Shown in pieces: positions 1 to 11,311 of a stretch of DNA of 64,000 bases. Within the stretch, counting starts at the first letter, position 1. Each line of letters starts with the position of its first letter. Source of the stretch: Clitoria ternatea (Eukaryota > Streptophyta > Magnoliopsida > Fabales > Fabaceae); contig CM075676.1 of NCBI GenBank assembly GCA_037962975.1, forward strand, positions 95,116,001-95,180,000. Reading direction: 5' to 3'. Position numbers and translations under genes: made by a program. Below the pieces are notes generated by a model. The model had not been told where the DNA came from, did not search any database, and worked only from the letters and a program-made list of their open reading frames with translations.

Positions 1-130
1 CATGTGTATTGTTGTCTGTTAGTAGAGAGTAGAGCTTACTAGGTTATGGTGATGTTTGCCTAAATTTCATATGCATATCGTAGTGTATATATTGAACTGT
101 CTGAAAAATCTTTTGTGTGTAACAAGGCAA
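1..130 (+). mobile_element. Left remnant of degenerate CACTA transposon (copy 2)
   Basis: The first ~75 bases resemble the 79-bp tandem repeat at 10,400-10,620 of the intact CACTA element (shared stretch around GTTAGT.GAGAG.AGAGC). The next ~55 resemble its leader near 10,650-10,720, ending in a GTAACA.GG-like motif. The homology stops where Gypsy protease sequence begins. With 18,950-20,700 this appears to be the outer host element of the left-hand nest. It is non-coding here and continues beyond the window. Confidence 0.6.
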
Positions 131-132
131 AC

Positions 133-680
133 CTCAATTGTTTTAGATTCACCACCTCCTTTGGAAAGAGCAAACAAGGCAAACAATTGAATTTCTCCTT
201 TTAAAGCAAAGATCTTGGGATTGTCAGAAACAGTGTTTCCTTCTGATGGAAATATCACGGTCTTGTTATGACAGTCCACCAAGACTCGATTCGTCGATAA
301 CCAGTTCATCCCTAGAATTACTTCCAGATCCTTCAAAGGTAAACAAACAAGATTGACAAGAAAGTTTCTACCTTCTATGAGCATAGAACAATTGTTACAC
401 ACCTTAGTAGTCCTAAGTTGTGTACCGGTGGGAGTGGAAACAATCAGGTCATACATCATAGACTTTACAGGTAATTGAAGACGTCTAACACACTCCTTGG
501 AAATAAAAGAATATGTAGCACCAGAATCAAACAATACAGATAATATGGTACCATTGATCTCACACTTACTTTGCATAAGGTCATCTGCTTGGTCTGCCTC
601 TGAACCGCTGATGGCAAAGACTCTTCCTGCTGCTGGTTGTAATCTCTTATCTGTTGACTCTCCATTCTGTCTTAGAGGTT
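133..680 (-). pseudogene. Gypsy aspartic protease fragment
   Basis: Minus-strand translation shows the retropepsin active-site motif DSGATYSF. It is followed by a stretch parallel to the protease of the element at 50,470 (V..LPLKDLEVILGMNWLS, then VDCHNKT). This domain would cleave the Gag-Pol polyprotein. Homology ends near SKTIE, and the remaining ~20 codons towards coordinate 67 are junction sequence unrelated to pol. It is separated from gag by stops around 680-780. Domain identity is clear; function is lost because RT, RNase H and integrase are absent. Confidence 0.8.
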
Positions 681-779
681 AAATAGCACGTGCGTTTCCT
701 CCACGGCCTCCCTGATAACTAGAACCTCTTCGATTATTCATGGTGTTATTGTTGTTAATATTGTTGTTGATTTGACGGC

Positions 780-1646
780 TCTATGGACAATTTGGGCTGA
801 TGTGACCTTTTTGATTACATCGAAAGCAAATGACATCTTCTAGGCATCTGTTGTAGTCATGTATATGGTGATAACCTCTATACTTATGACACTTTATATT
901 CACATGATTGTTACGTCTCTCAGAAGATGATGATGATCCTCCCTTGAAACGATTTGGATAGAACGATCCTTTCCTTTTGAAGGTAATTGACTGAGGTCTC
1001 AATTGTCTATTGATCTTATCTTGAACCAATATAGCTTCGTGGTTTTCTTTAAAAATTCGGTATTTATTGATCATGATTAAGAAGCTCCTAATTTCTTGAT
1101 AACAGATAGCCTCTTTGATTTCAGGATTTAAACCATTCTTGAACTTGACGCACTTTGAGGCTTCAGCACCTTCCTGTTGGAAAGGAGGGTAAAAGAGGGA
1201 TAATTCTTCACATTTAGCAGCATACTCACCAACAAACATTGAGCCTTGTTTCAACTCCATGAATTCCAGCTCTTTTCGGCTCTTCACACTTGCTGGAAAA
1301 TATTTCTCTAGAACAGTCTCTGAAGTTAGCCCAGTCCAACGGTCTCAGTTATACGAATCCTGGCATGGATCTACCAGTTCTCTGCTTCCTCAATCATCAT
1401 GCAGGTGGCATACTTCATCTTTTCAAATTTTATGCAGGGTAAAGATCAAAAAATGCGTTCCGTTTCCTTAATCCATAGGGATGCTACCTCTGGATTATAG
1501 CCTCCTTTAAACTGTGATGGCTTCCTTTTCAAGAAGTGATCCAATCCGTGAAGTCCTCCAGTATTTCTTAGTTGATTTTGCCTCTCCAAGACCTCAGCCA
1601 AGAGGTTGAAAGTGGCTGCCATAGCGTCGTTATTGTTTCTTACCAT
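780..1646 (-). pseudogene. Gypsy gag fragment with CCHC zinc knuckle
   Basis: Two minus-strand pieces make up a broken gag. Positions 1,646-1,446 carry the N-terminus (including QFKGGYNPEVASLWI, close to FKGGYNPDGAQIWI of the intact copy at 50,470). Positions 1,287-780 carry the capsid region (GEYAAKCEELS, NGLNPEIKEAI) and a C-terminal knuckle CFRCNQKGHISPNC (CX2CX4HX4C) for RNA binding. A frameshift or small deletion lies between 1,287 and 1,446. Gag would form the retrotransposon particle; this copy cannot make a complete one. Confidence 0.8.
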
Positions 1647-1867
1647 CCTACATTTGTAGTTCGATTTATACTAATTCTAAGGGAAAGTATATCATATACA
1701 ATTACAAGATTATAACACAACTATAAGTACTTTACAATTTATCAATTAGGAAACAAGTCATATAATATATACTTAACATATTATCAAGCAAGTAACCAAA
1801 CAATTCATGTAGTATATCAAGGAAATAATACATGTCATAGCAATTGGCCCTGATTTTTTTTGAAAAC

Positions 1868-1879
1868 GCTCTGATACCA
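1868..1879 (-). other. Primer-binding site (initiator Met-tRNA type)
   Basis: The minus strand reads TGGTATCAGAGC, the common plant PBS complementary to the 3' end of initiator methionine tRNA. It lies a few bases beyond the LTR 3' end near 1,887, which fixes the orientation of the element as minus. Confidence 0.9.
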
Positions 1880-4104
1880 CTTCATCTGTGACACTCAAAA
1901 CCCAAATTACAAATTACGATTAATTAACCCAAATTTTGAAATAAATTATTCACGTTTAAAGAATCATTTTGAAAGTTGTAATTTAAATTTTGAGGTCATG
2001 TAAAAATTGATAAATGTGGAATATTATCATGCATACTTGTCGTGAACGAATAAAACATAATACATTTATATAGCGGAAACGATAGATATAATAGCAGTAC
2101 GAGGTACATAATATTATTACAACACATTAAAAGTCAAATGAAGTCAAAGTCCAAGCAATAAAACATAAAAGCTTCATCAATTTCACCACTCGTCATTCTG
2201 TGAAGCATACACTGTAAAAATAATGTAAGAGTGAGATAAAATATAGAATAAATATAAAATAAGTAAAATTGCACAAACATAATCAACAAATAATTATAAT
2301 ATGATGAATATGTCAAACAAGGTCATTTACATTTAATAATCTTTAATTTAGCCAAATGATGTCATGCTAGATCCATTTTGGTTTAGTGGGAATACTGCAG
2401 TAAAAAGTCTCATAGAGACACAAGTAGGACTTAGCATAATGCCATGAATCCCTACCCTTTGTAGCGCTCAAGTACCAAAGTACACGAGTAAGACTTAGTA
2501 TATACCATGAATCCCTACCCTTCATGGCGTTCAAGTACCGAAGTACACAAGTAGGACTTAGTATATACCATGAATCCCTACGCTTCATGGCGCTCAACGA
2601 AAATCAGGCTTTAACTCATTATAGAGTAACCCCCCACCAGGGCCGGCAATCATGGAACCCTTAAATTTCATGGTGCATCCAAATGCTTATGATGCATGAA
2701 TGCCTTTAATTCTATTTATCAATTTAACATACCATGATATCAATACTTCCATAATCACTTGAAAGCTACTATTCCTCAAAGGACACATCACACATATCAA
2801 TTCTCAAAATTATGGATTTACAGTTCAACAACATATCTCAATAAACCATAAGACATTCATGTATACATTAATTTAGTCATTCATAATTATTCATCACAAA
2901 GATATATATACAGTATGACATTCATAGGACACTCAATAACATCCATAATAATCAATAATCTCTCAATAATTCATAAATAAATCATTACCTATATGGAAAA
3001 TATTATTTTCATCTATAATAACCATCATAGGTAAATTTCAGAAATTTACAACAGCAACATACATTAGTAAAAAGGCCATAACATGAGCAAATCAAATCCT
3101 TTTTAAGTAATTCCACTTTCTGTAGTTCCATAACAAAATTATCTACAGTATTCATGAAGAGAAAAAATTCTAATTCCTTATAGAATTTGCTCCATGTTAC
3201 AAGCAACACACTGACTTTTGTAAATTTTTACTGCATGTATACAGTTTGGTAAAATAGGCATATCGCCTTGCACAAAAATCATTTTAAGGTAAAACTTGTG
3301 CCAAATTTTCAAAAACGGAATTATCTATAACTTTAATGAAGACCATATGTCCTAATTATATAAGTATAAAATGCAGTTTCAAAATTACTTTCTAACTTCA
3401 AACAGTAATTTCAGTATTACAGATTTAGTTACAGCTTTGACAACCTTTAGTAAAAATTGTATATCTCTTAATAGAAAAATTATTTTCATATGGGACCAAA
3501 TCTCACATGTTCATAACTCAAATATCTAAAACTTTTATGAAGGGCTCAAAAATTAATTCCTTATAAATTATTCTCAAACAGCTAGACAAGCACTGACCCA
3601 CACATAGCTTTCAGAAACGTCATACTTTAATAAATAAATCATAACTCAAGTTTTACTTATCCTTTTTGGAATATTTTGGTCTCTAAATTTATAGTACACA
3701 AAGATCTACAACTTTCATGAATATATCATTTTAAATTTTGAAATATATGAATTATCAAACTTTAATTAAAGACACTCATTTTTAGAAACAATTAAACAAC
3801 ATGAGCATATAAGAGTAATTTAAGCATAAATTTCATATTACTTAGAATTTTGATATAAGACCAAATCTAACAATCATAAAATCTATATCTACAAGTTTTA
3901 TGAAGATAAATATGGCTAATCATACTCACAAAATTTACAATATTAACATATATCCAGAACCAAGTCATGAAACATTCAAGAGAAACATACTTCAGTATTT
4001 TAACCATAACTCATGCTATACATATCCAAATCAGTTGGTTCAAGTCTTAAAATTCATATAACAAAAAGATCTACAACCACTACTAAAAAAACCCTAAACA
4101 GCAA

Positions 4105-4880
4105 CCTCTAGTTAGCGACCACCAACTACCGTCGCTAAGTAGCGACTGCTTTAGCGACCGTTTTAAATAAACAGCGACCAAAAAGGTTTTAGCGACGCAT
4201 TTAGCGACCAAAAGCGGACTCGGTCGCTAAAAAATACAAACACCGTCGCTACTACGGTCGCTATATTCTCAGATCCTCCTTTTTGTTTTCCCTCCATGTT
4301 ATTTTGTTGGCGCCAAACATTAGCGACGGCTAAACGGCGTCGCTATGTTTTGTACTAGTGACGGTTCCACCAGTCGTCGCTATTATTTTGACCGTTGTAG
4401 CGACGGTGGGAAGAACCCGTCGCTAATATTCAGGAGACTAGTGACGGAGTTGTCCTACCGTTGCTAATATTCAGGAGAGTAGTGACGGATTTTGTGTTCG
4501 GTCGCTATGATTTTCGTCTTCCCTCCAGTTTTAAAAAGGGAAGGTAGTGACGGTAGGCATGTGCCGTCGCTAATGGTCCCTCCAATACAGCGACGGCGTA
4601 TATCCGTCGCTAAGGTTTGTAACAGCGACGGGGGTAGGTTGCCGTCGCTAATGTTTTTTCTTTTCATCATGAAAGGTAGTGACGGTACGCACACACCGTC
4701 GCTATGTTTCTGGAGGTTAGTGACGGAGTAGTGTATCCGTCGCTAACATTGTTTTCTTTAAGTTAGTGACGGTGGGGCGGAACCGTCACTAATATTCAGG
4801 AGGTTAGTGACGGAAATATCATACCGTCGCTAAGTTTCAGGAATTTAGGGACGGATTTTTTGTGCCGTCGCTAAGTGTTA
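4105..4880 (+). repeat. 5' subterminal repeat array of CACTA element
   Basis: Many copies of (T)AGCGAC(GG) and its complement CCGTCGCT(A) are arranged mostly as short inverted pairs separated by about 8-12 bases, each pair ~50-70 bp from the next. In En/Spm the equivalent subterminal motifs are binding sites for the element-encoded TNPA-type protein; that role here is inferred. AGTGACGG variants are mixed in. Confidence 0.88.
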
Positions 4881-7800
4881 AGTTTATTTCGAACAGCCCC
4901 TTCTCCCCAATCATTTGCCCTAAAACAAAGTTCCCTCCCTCCCTCCCCCATCTCTCTCCCTCCCTCTGACTTTTTTCATCTCCGACAATCTCCTCCCTCT
5001 GTATCCCTCCCCCTCTCTGTCTGCTCTATATCCCTCCCCCTCTCCGACTCCCTCCATCTCCGCCTGTCTCCGTAAGTTCCCCTCTCCCGACAAGGTTTTC
5101 GCTCTTCTCCGGTGAGCCTCTATTTGGACGACAAGGTTTTCGTTTCTCCCGACTTCCCTTTCTCAGTTCTCGGTCTTCTGTCTCGTCTCTGTGGAGGACG
5201 TCGTCTACTAGGCACGGTGTGTGGCTTTCATTGGTCTTCTCCGTCGGCTCCGTCGTGCGCCACCGCAGGTAATGGACATTATAGTTGCGTTTATTTTTCT
5301 TGGTCTGTCTGTGTTGGCTTGCCTGTTGTCACTGTGTTGAATGTGACTGTGTTGTCACTGTGTTGAATGTGACTGTGTTGTCAATGTGTTTTTTTTTCAT
5401 CTCGCGACTAGTTCTGACTCCCAAGCCATAAGTAGGTTCGGTCTTCTCATTCGCTCTCAACTCTCATTTTCTTTTCATCCCCACTTTCCTGCTTTATGCT
5501 TAGATTTCTCCATGCTTTATGCTTAAAAGGGTATTTAGCATGAAAGGCATCTAAATTACATAAAACTAGGCTATATAGCATTAGGTGGAATCTAAATTAC
5601 ATAAAACTAGGCTATATGGCATTAGCATGAGGGGTGTCTAAATTACATCAATCCATCTAGTGCTTCCCCCTAAAAGTTTAAGCTGTTAGGATTAGGGGAG
5701 TTAGTCATTACCAATTTCTATCTATTATACCTCTAGATTTCAATGCTATAACCAGGGGATCAACCTTGTAATGTAACTTTCCACTACAAAACTTTTAGGT
5801 GAGATTTAAACCTGCTCTGAACTTATAGAAAAGATTGTCTGACAGAAGCAATTTAAGGGGAATGCATAAGAGATCTTTTTGAAAGCCATTAACTTTTCAA
5901 TTTTATTGATGAACTTCAGGATTTTTATGATGGGCTTAGTGTTTTTTTTTAAAATTTATAAAAGAAAAACTTAATAGATTCTCATTGTTTAGAGTAAAAT
6001 TTTCACTTTTGTAGTACTGCAGCTTCCCTCCTTAGTTTGTGTTATGACCTAACTATCCTAAAAGCTTAAACTGTTAGGTGAAGACACATAATGGTTTTTA
6101 TATTACATCTCTAACATGCTCCCTCATCCAAGAGCTCTTTGAGCTTGAATTAAAGCATAGATAGTACACCAACATACTTACCTTGTGCTTAAATTTAACT
6201 TTTTCTTAGAATAAGGATCACGATGATTGACCTCTAGATCATTTGGTTCTAAAGCCTTTGATACTGGATACCATGTCATGAACAATTGCTCTAAATGGTT
6301 AAATTTTTAAACTGTGTAGCGAGTACATATGAACAGTTTTTTATAGCTCTAGCACTTTGCAATACACTATTTACTTTTTATTTTAAAGCCAACATTTCAT
6401 ACTTTTTTTGGGAAATTGTCACATTGATGACCTTGTTGGCTTGTTTCCTACTTAATGTATATATTGTTTATAAAATATAATAGTATAATTTGGTGATATG
6501 TTTCTTGTAGTTGTTTAGCCTCACGTGCCTTCATCTTAACTTCTTCTTGCCTGTTTAGATTATTAAACATTTGATTTTTTATTTTAGCTTTTGTTAAATG
6601 GTTAAGCCTTGAGTTACGGCCTCAGCTCAATGGTTTGAGCTTATGCAGTGTCTTTATTTAGGCAAACTTTTGCCTATAAGATGGTTTAGACTTTGTTGTA
6701 GTTTTTGTTTTGAGTGGTTAAATATTATATTCAGCTACTGTTATTAATGCTTAAGCCTTGTTTACATTCATGGTCTGTGTACCTTCTATTTTGCCAAGGT
6801 ATTTCTGGCATTTCATATTGTATTTTGCTTGATTTCATTTGAGTTGGTATTAATTGTTCATCTTAAGCTTGAAGTGTTGGGCACCTTCAACTTTGGGGAA
6901 GGTTAGGTATGTAACTAGTTAGGAGGGTTGTTATTAGTTTGTAATAGTTAGATGAATATATAGGTTATATAAAGCCACACTTATATTATGTAAAATCAAG
7001 TCCTACCATTTTAATAGAATCTAATTTCACATATTTCTAAATTCTCTCCTCTCTTGAAATTAATTTGTCGTGTTTTCTAATAGTGAAAATTAACTTTGTT
7101 ATAATATAAATATTTCCTACTCAAATAGAATTAGCTTTGACAGAGTGTACATGTGATTAAAAAACTTATATGTTGTATGACTTGTGTTAAATTTCTACAA
7201 AAGGTACAATAGCCAAAAAGAAAATTCTGCAGAGGTGTAAAGCGATCATGGCCTGCTCAATATGTGTAAACTTAGAACAAATTCAAAGATAGTTCAATGT
7301 ATAAAGAGCCTCATTTTTTTAAGATAAAAATCCTTCTTCTAAGGTGATTAGTTCAAAATGTAGATATAATATATTAACTCGGTTAAAAGGGAATAGAGTT
7401 AATATACCATGGAGAGAACAATTTCAGTTGTAGACTTAAATTTAAAACTCCAATTTAACCGAGCTTATATATCATTTCTCAACTAATGTGTTTTACGCTT
7501 TAATGAAAAAAATCTTGTCGATCTTTATTCTTTGATTTATACGGAAAAAGCTGAGCCTATAAGTAAAAAAATGGCGCACACCTAAAGCTTTAACACAACC
7601 TAATATCTTCAATTATACTTGTTCACAAAATGTCATATGATATGATAGTTAAATGGAAAACACAACCTATACATCGAATCATGATGCACTGAGAAATGAA
7701 GTACATTTTTCAACAATAAATAAAAATAAAAAACTGGTACAATACAAAAAGCAAATGAGAGAATCTCCTGTGATTTTGTCTCATGGTAGAAGGTTTTCTC

Positions 7801-8140
7801 GAGAGGTCTATCCATTCCTATCTATGGCGTTGAGTGGATGAAAACAAAGAAAGAAGAAAGGTAACATTCAAAAAGAGTACAAGAAAGTTTTGGGGCATGA
7901 ATGATATGAAAATTTAGTACATCATTACATTAGTTTTTGGGTCTTAACATCAAAGAAGACTCAGTGTTAAAGTCCCAAACAGAACTTTGAAATGTATAAA
8001 ACTATTATGCCTCTAGGATGATCATCATATCCCCGTCTGATTAAATAGACCAAAGGAACAATTTTCATTACTTTGGCAAGTACATATGATCTGTCCCACC
8101 AGACCAGTTCAGGACTGCTACTTCGGATTTTCGCATTGAT
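4881..8140. other. 5' non-coding part of CACTA; possible captured leader, no supported gene
   Basis: 4,890-5,290 is strikingly pyrimidine-rich (CTCC.CCCTC runs) with splice-like GTAAGT, GTGAGC and GCAG/GTAATG contexts. This looks like the 5' UTR and first exon of a host gene or the element's own leader. 5,400-8,140 is AT-rich, with only short spurious frames. A stretch at 6,875-7,080 has a TATATAAAG-like box and superficially resembles a small Copia LTR, but I cannot find its duplications. I recognise no protein. Confidence 0.4.
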
Positions 8141-8184
8141 GAGTTCATTTTAATTAGTTGAACACCTTAGCGTTAAATCCTAAT

Positions 8185-8330
8185 TAATGTAGTTATTCTA
8201 GCTACATGTTCATATGTTTCTCTAGCTGCGGTACCAGTTTGTTGTTCTTCACTTGCATGATGAAATTCAACAATTGTCTTGAGCTTATCCAGTTCTGGAG
8301 TTAAGTTGGCTAAATAACAACTGTTGTCCA
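8185..8330 (-). pseudogene. Exon-like fragment of unknown origin inside CACTA
   Basis: The minus strand from about 8,315 to 8,190 stays open for about 40 codons with protein-like composition (NLTPELDKLKTIVEFHHA, then EEQQTGTAARET) and ends at a stop near 8,185. It is GC-richer than its surroundings. CACTA elements often carry host gene pieces and this may be one, but I do not recognise the protein. Confidence 0.35.
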
Positions 8331-9139
8331 ATAATCTGATTACATTATTTAGACAAAGAACATGATAGGAAGAAAATATTTGGCATGAAAAGGAATAACT
8401 TACATTATTTTGCTAAACATTTATTTCAATGATTGAGTCAATTATATTAGAATTTATTTCGATGTTTAGGCGTGATTATGAAAAAACAATTATCTGCATA
8501 ACCCAATCTAGAATTCACTCTAGAATTCCCACAGATTATATTGAATCTTTTACTCTAATCTAGCTGTAAATTTTTAGACTCATGTAGACCTCTTAGTTAT
8601 CGTTGTTGCAGTTTTGGTAACCGTCTAGTTTTCTTTCATCGTTTTACGCTTGTTTTAGATTTTAGTTTTTGATTATAGATTTTAGTTTCTTATTAGGGAA
8701 TAATTTCTCTCTACTATGTTTCATCCTCGTCTAAGATGATCATTCTAGAGTTACTTCATCAAAGCCAGAAGTGCTTCATTTGCTTTTCATAAAAATTAGT
8801 TATCATTATTTCTTATTTCAAAGGTCAGAAAAAAGAAAACATAGATAATTAAAGAGTTCATCAAAAGAAAATTCCCAAGACACCCTGATCTTCACAAGTA
8901 AAGTAATACCAAATGTGAAGTATTATAGCAAAGAGAATCATTGAAAATGAATCATTCAGGCAATAGGCATTATTTTTTTTATTTTTCCTTAAAAGTAGAG
9001 GAAATAGAAAACACTAGATTATATTTTTACCTCATGGAGAGAAGCCATTGCCTTAGACACATCATCATCTGTAGGGATAAGGCTAATTTTTTTGGTTTTC
9101 TTATCTGTAATCTCAAATTGCATCGATTTGAGTTAGCTT

Positions 9140-9290
9140 TGTATATCCTTTAATAGCCTCAACTGCTCTTTATCATTCCCTTCACGGGTAGTTTCTTGCC
9201 TTTCTCTAATTCTCTCCCTCTCAAGCCTTTCAATTTTCTGATTCAGCTTCTGAAACTCGTTGCCCTTCTGAATTAACTGCCTCTTAAGCT
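9140..9290 (-). pseudogene. Coiled-coil exon fragment captured in CACTA
   Basis: The minus strand reads an open, strongly charged helical stretch of about 50 residues (LKRQLIQKGNEFQKLNQKI, then ERLERERIRERQE). It joins directly to the SMAX1-LIKE fragment at 9,291. Its sequence is unlike Clp-N, so it probably comes from another gene or another part of the donor. Function is unknown; it is cut at both ends and not part of a visible gene. Confidence 0.5.
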
Positions 9291-9408
9291 GAGCAAAGTG
9301 GCAGCAACATGCAAAGGAGTGACCTGTGCACAGGCCCTTCTCCTTGCCAACCCTAGAGAATGCTTCAACACTGAAGCAGCCTCACCTGTGAAGGTTTGCT
9401 GTAATGCC
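9291..9408 (-). pseudogene. Captured SMAX1-LIKE / D53 (double Clp-N) N-terminal fragment
   Basis: The minus-strand translation runs ALQQTFTGEAASVLKHSLG, then LARRRACAQVTPLHVAATLL, then S. This matches the start of SMAX1-LIKE proteins (D53, SMXL), the ClpB-related repressors degraded during strigolactone and karrikin signalling. The family opens with QQTLT.EAA and continues ARRR..AQ.TPLHVA..LL, the first Clp-N repeat. Only ~39 codons survive: the start codon region is lost and after LLS the sequence switches to the coiled-coil fragment. It lies antisense to the transposase genes, as expected for transduplicated host sequence. Confident on family, not on which member. Confidence 0.75.
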
Positions 9409-9419
9409 TAAACTTTTGA

Positions 9420-10250
9420 GCACATCACTTACCTAAAACCAACCCCCTCACCACCCCCTTTTGTTAAGAAAACTTTTTTCTTCAGAAAATCACACTTTTC
9501 TTCTTTTGATTATTGCTCTTCTCTATCTTCAAGCACCACCCCACCCTTTCTTTTTATGTGTTTGGATAAAAATAAAAAACTGGTTTTCTCTCTCTCTCTC
9601 TCTCTCTCTTTTGAATAGAGGACTGTGGAACTTAAGTGAAATGGTTTCAAGGAAGGAGAGGAAGTGTGACACTTTTAAAACTATTTGGTGCTGTAAGTTA
9701 TTCCAGGAACAGGACATGCCAACCCATCAAGCGTCTTAGGAGTGGAAATGTCCAAATCCCAAAACCCTCCTCCATCCCAAAACCCACGGGCCATGATCAT
9801 CCTCCTCCTCAAAAATTAACTCTTTTAAAATACAAAAGCTTGTATGAATTGCCTCTAACTCCTTGTTTCCTCAATTGTTTCTCTACACTCTTTGGTCTCC
9901 ACCAGAATTTAGTGACTAGTTTAATAGCAATGCAACGTGACGTGTGTAGGTAATATGTTAGTCATACCCGCTGGTAGAAGCGTTTATTTATTTTTTAACA
10001 TTTTTAGTATGTTATATATTGTTTGGATGCATGCCTAATATTAATTTGATACAATTTTTAGCATGAGGTAAACTCGTAAACTCTTACGAGTTTACGAGTC
10101 GAGTTAGCGAGTCGAGTCTACCTAGCCAAAACGAGTCTTGGTAGACTCTCGAGTCTGACAACCTTGCTAAAGTTCATTGAAAATGTATGATTAGCAAAGG
10201 CCAATAAAACTTTTTCTTTTGATGACTCAATTTCCATTCTAACTAGAGTT
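9420..10250. other. Gene-free CACTA interior with microsatellite and palindrome
   Basis: Contains a (TC)n run at about 9,588-9,609. It also has a near-perfect palindrome around 10,075-10,101 (CTCGTAAACTC, TTA, CGAGTTTACGAG) followed by repeated CGAGTCGAGT words, reminiscent of a small palindromic transposon end. Short frames here look spurious; no protein is recognised. Confidence 0.5.
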
Positions 10251-10399
10251 TGTCATGCAGACCAAGACACCTTACGTGTGGTTCGTGTTCGACCCTCATC
10301 AGCTTTGTCTTCATCGCTATCTCTCATTCCCAGGTAATCCCCTAACGCTAACTTATCCGGCTATGTCTGTTGTATGTGTTGAAGTGTATGTATGTTGAT

Positions 10400-10636
10400 T
10401 GTTGTTTGTTAGTGGAGAGCTGAGCTCATTAGGCAGTGATTTTGTGTGCTGATAACATGATTTTTTATGCATGTGTAATGTTGTTTGTTAGTGGAGAGCA
10501 GAGCTCATTAGGCATTGGTTTTGTGTGCTGATAACATGATTTACGATGCATGTGTAATGTTGTTTGTTAGTGGAGAGCAGAGCTCATTAGCGGTTGATTT
10601 TATATATTGATAACATGATTTTATGTTCATAACTGT
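10400..10636 (+). repeat. 79-bp tandem repeat, three copies
   Basis: Copies start at 10,400, 10,479 and 10,558 (core TGTTGTTTGTTAGTGGAGAG). The third diverges after about 40 bases. A related copy is found at the very start of the window in the second CACTA element, so the repeat belongs to this family's leader. Confidence 0.85.
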
Positions 10637-10959
10637 GAATATCATATACAATGCGTATGATATGTTTATTTATCTTTACTGGGTAGTTTTCTATATGTAA
10701 CAGGCCATTTGTAAATTTGGGAAATGTCTAGTTTACAGGGGAGACTCTGCCAAAATTTCGGCAGGCTCCCTTTCTTAGGGAACTTAAAAAATGAAACACA
10801 ACGTTAATAATGTAGGGTTTAGTCGTGTGTGTACCCATTAGATTCCCGTTCAAGTTTCAAAACAACCGGTCGATGTACCGTGTTGTGTTGGAGCTTGAAT
10901 TGTCCCGGTTGGACAGTTTGGTATGAATTTGTAACCTGTAGGGCGTAACCCATCAATGT

Positions 10960-11154
10960 TGTATGTCGTCTATCTTGAGAAGTTGAATGAATGTTCATTT
11001 GAAATTTCGGTTATGGTGTTTCGTATTGTCCCCAGGGTGCATGTCTGCGTGTGGTGTTTCATACCGTACGTATCTCTGTGTACTCGGGGACCAATGCGAA
11101 ATGCTGCCGAAATTTCAAATGAACATTCATTCAACTCAAGATAGACGACATACA
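10960..11154. repeat. Large inverted repeat upstream of TNP2
   Basis: A left arm at 10,960-11,010 is the reverse complement of the right arm at 11,107-11,154 apart from a 3-base insertion in the left arm. The arms are about 48 bp with a ~96-base loop. This explains why similar short frames appear on both strands. The degenerate CACTA copy keeps only the left part recognisably, and the Gypsy LTR boundary at 18,949/18,950 falls exactly at this arm. Confidence 0.9.
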
Positions 11155-11311
11155 ATTATGGGATGGGTTACGGATGGTTGCATATTCATCCTGAATGGGA
11201 TAGGGCCCCACCAATTTGCAACATCAAAGAGATAGAGTGATTCACAACCGATAGTTAAATAACAATTTAAACGTGTAACGTAATAGAAATCGTGCTTGTT
11301 AGATATTATAA

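Noticed and set aside
4464..4731. Overlapping frames on both strands near the CACTA 5' end
   Set aside because: They are translations of the subterminal inverted repeats.
5112..5366. Frame of 84 codons after the pyrimidine-rich leader as a gene
   Set aside because: Low-complexity composition, splice-like sites inside it and no recognisable domain; at most a captured or leader exon.
6875..7080. Possible small Copia solo LTR (TGTTGGGCACC start, TATATAAAG box)
   Set aside because: No matching 3' end or 5-bp target duplication could be found, so I do not call it.
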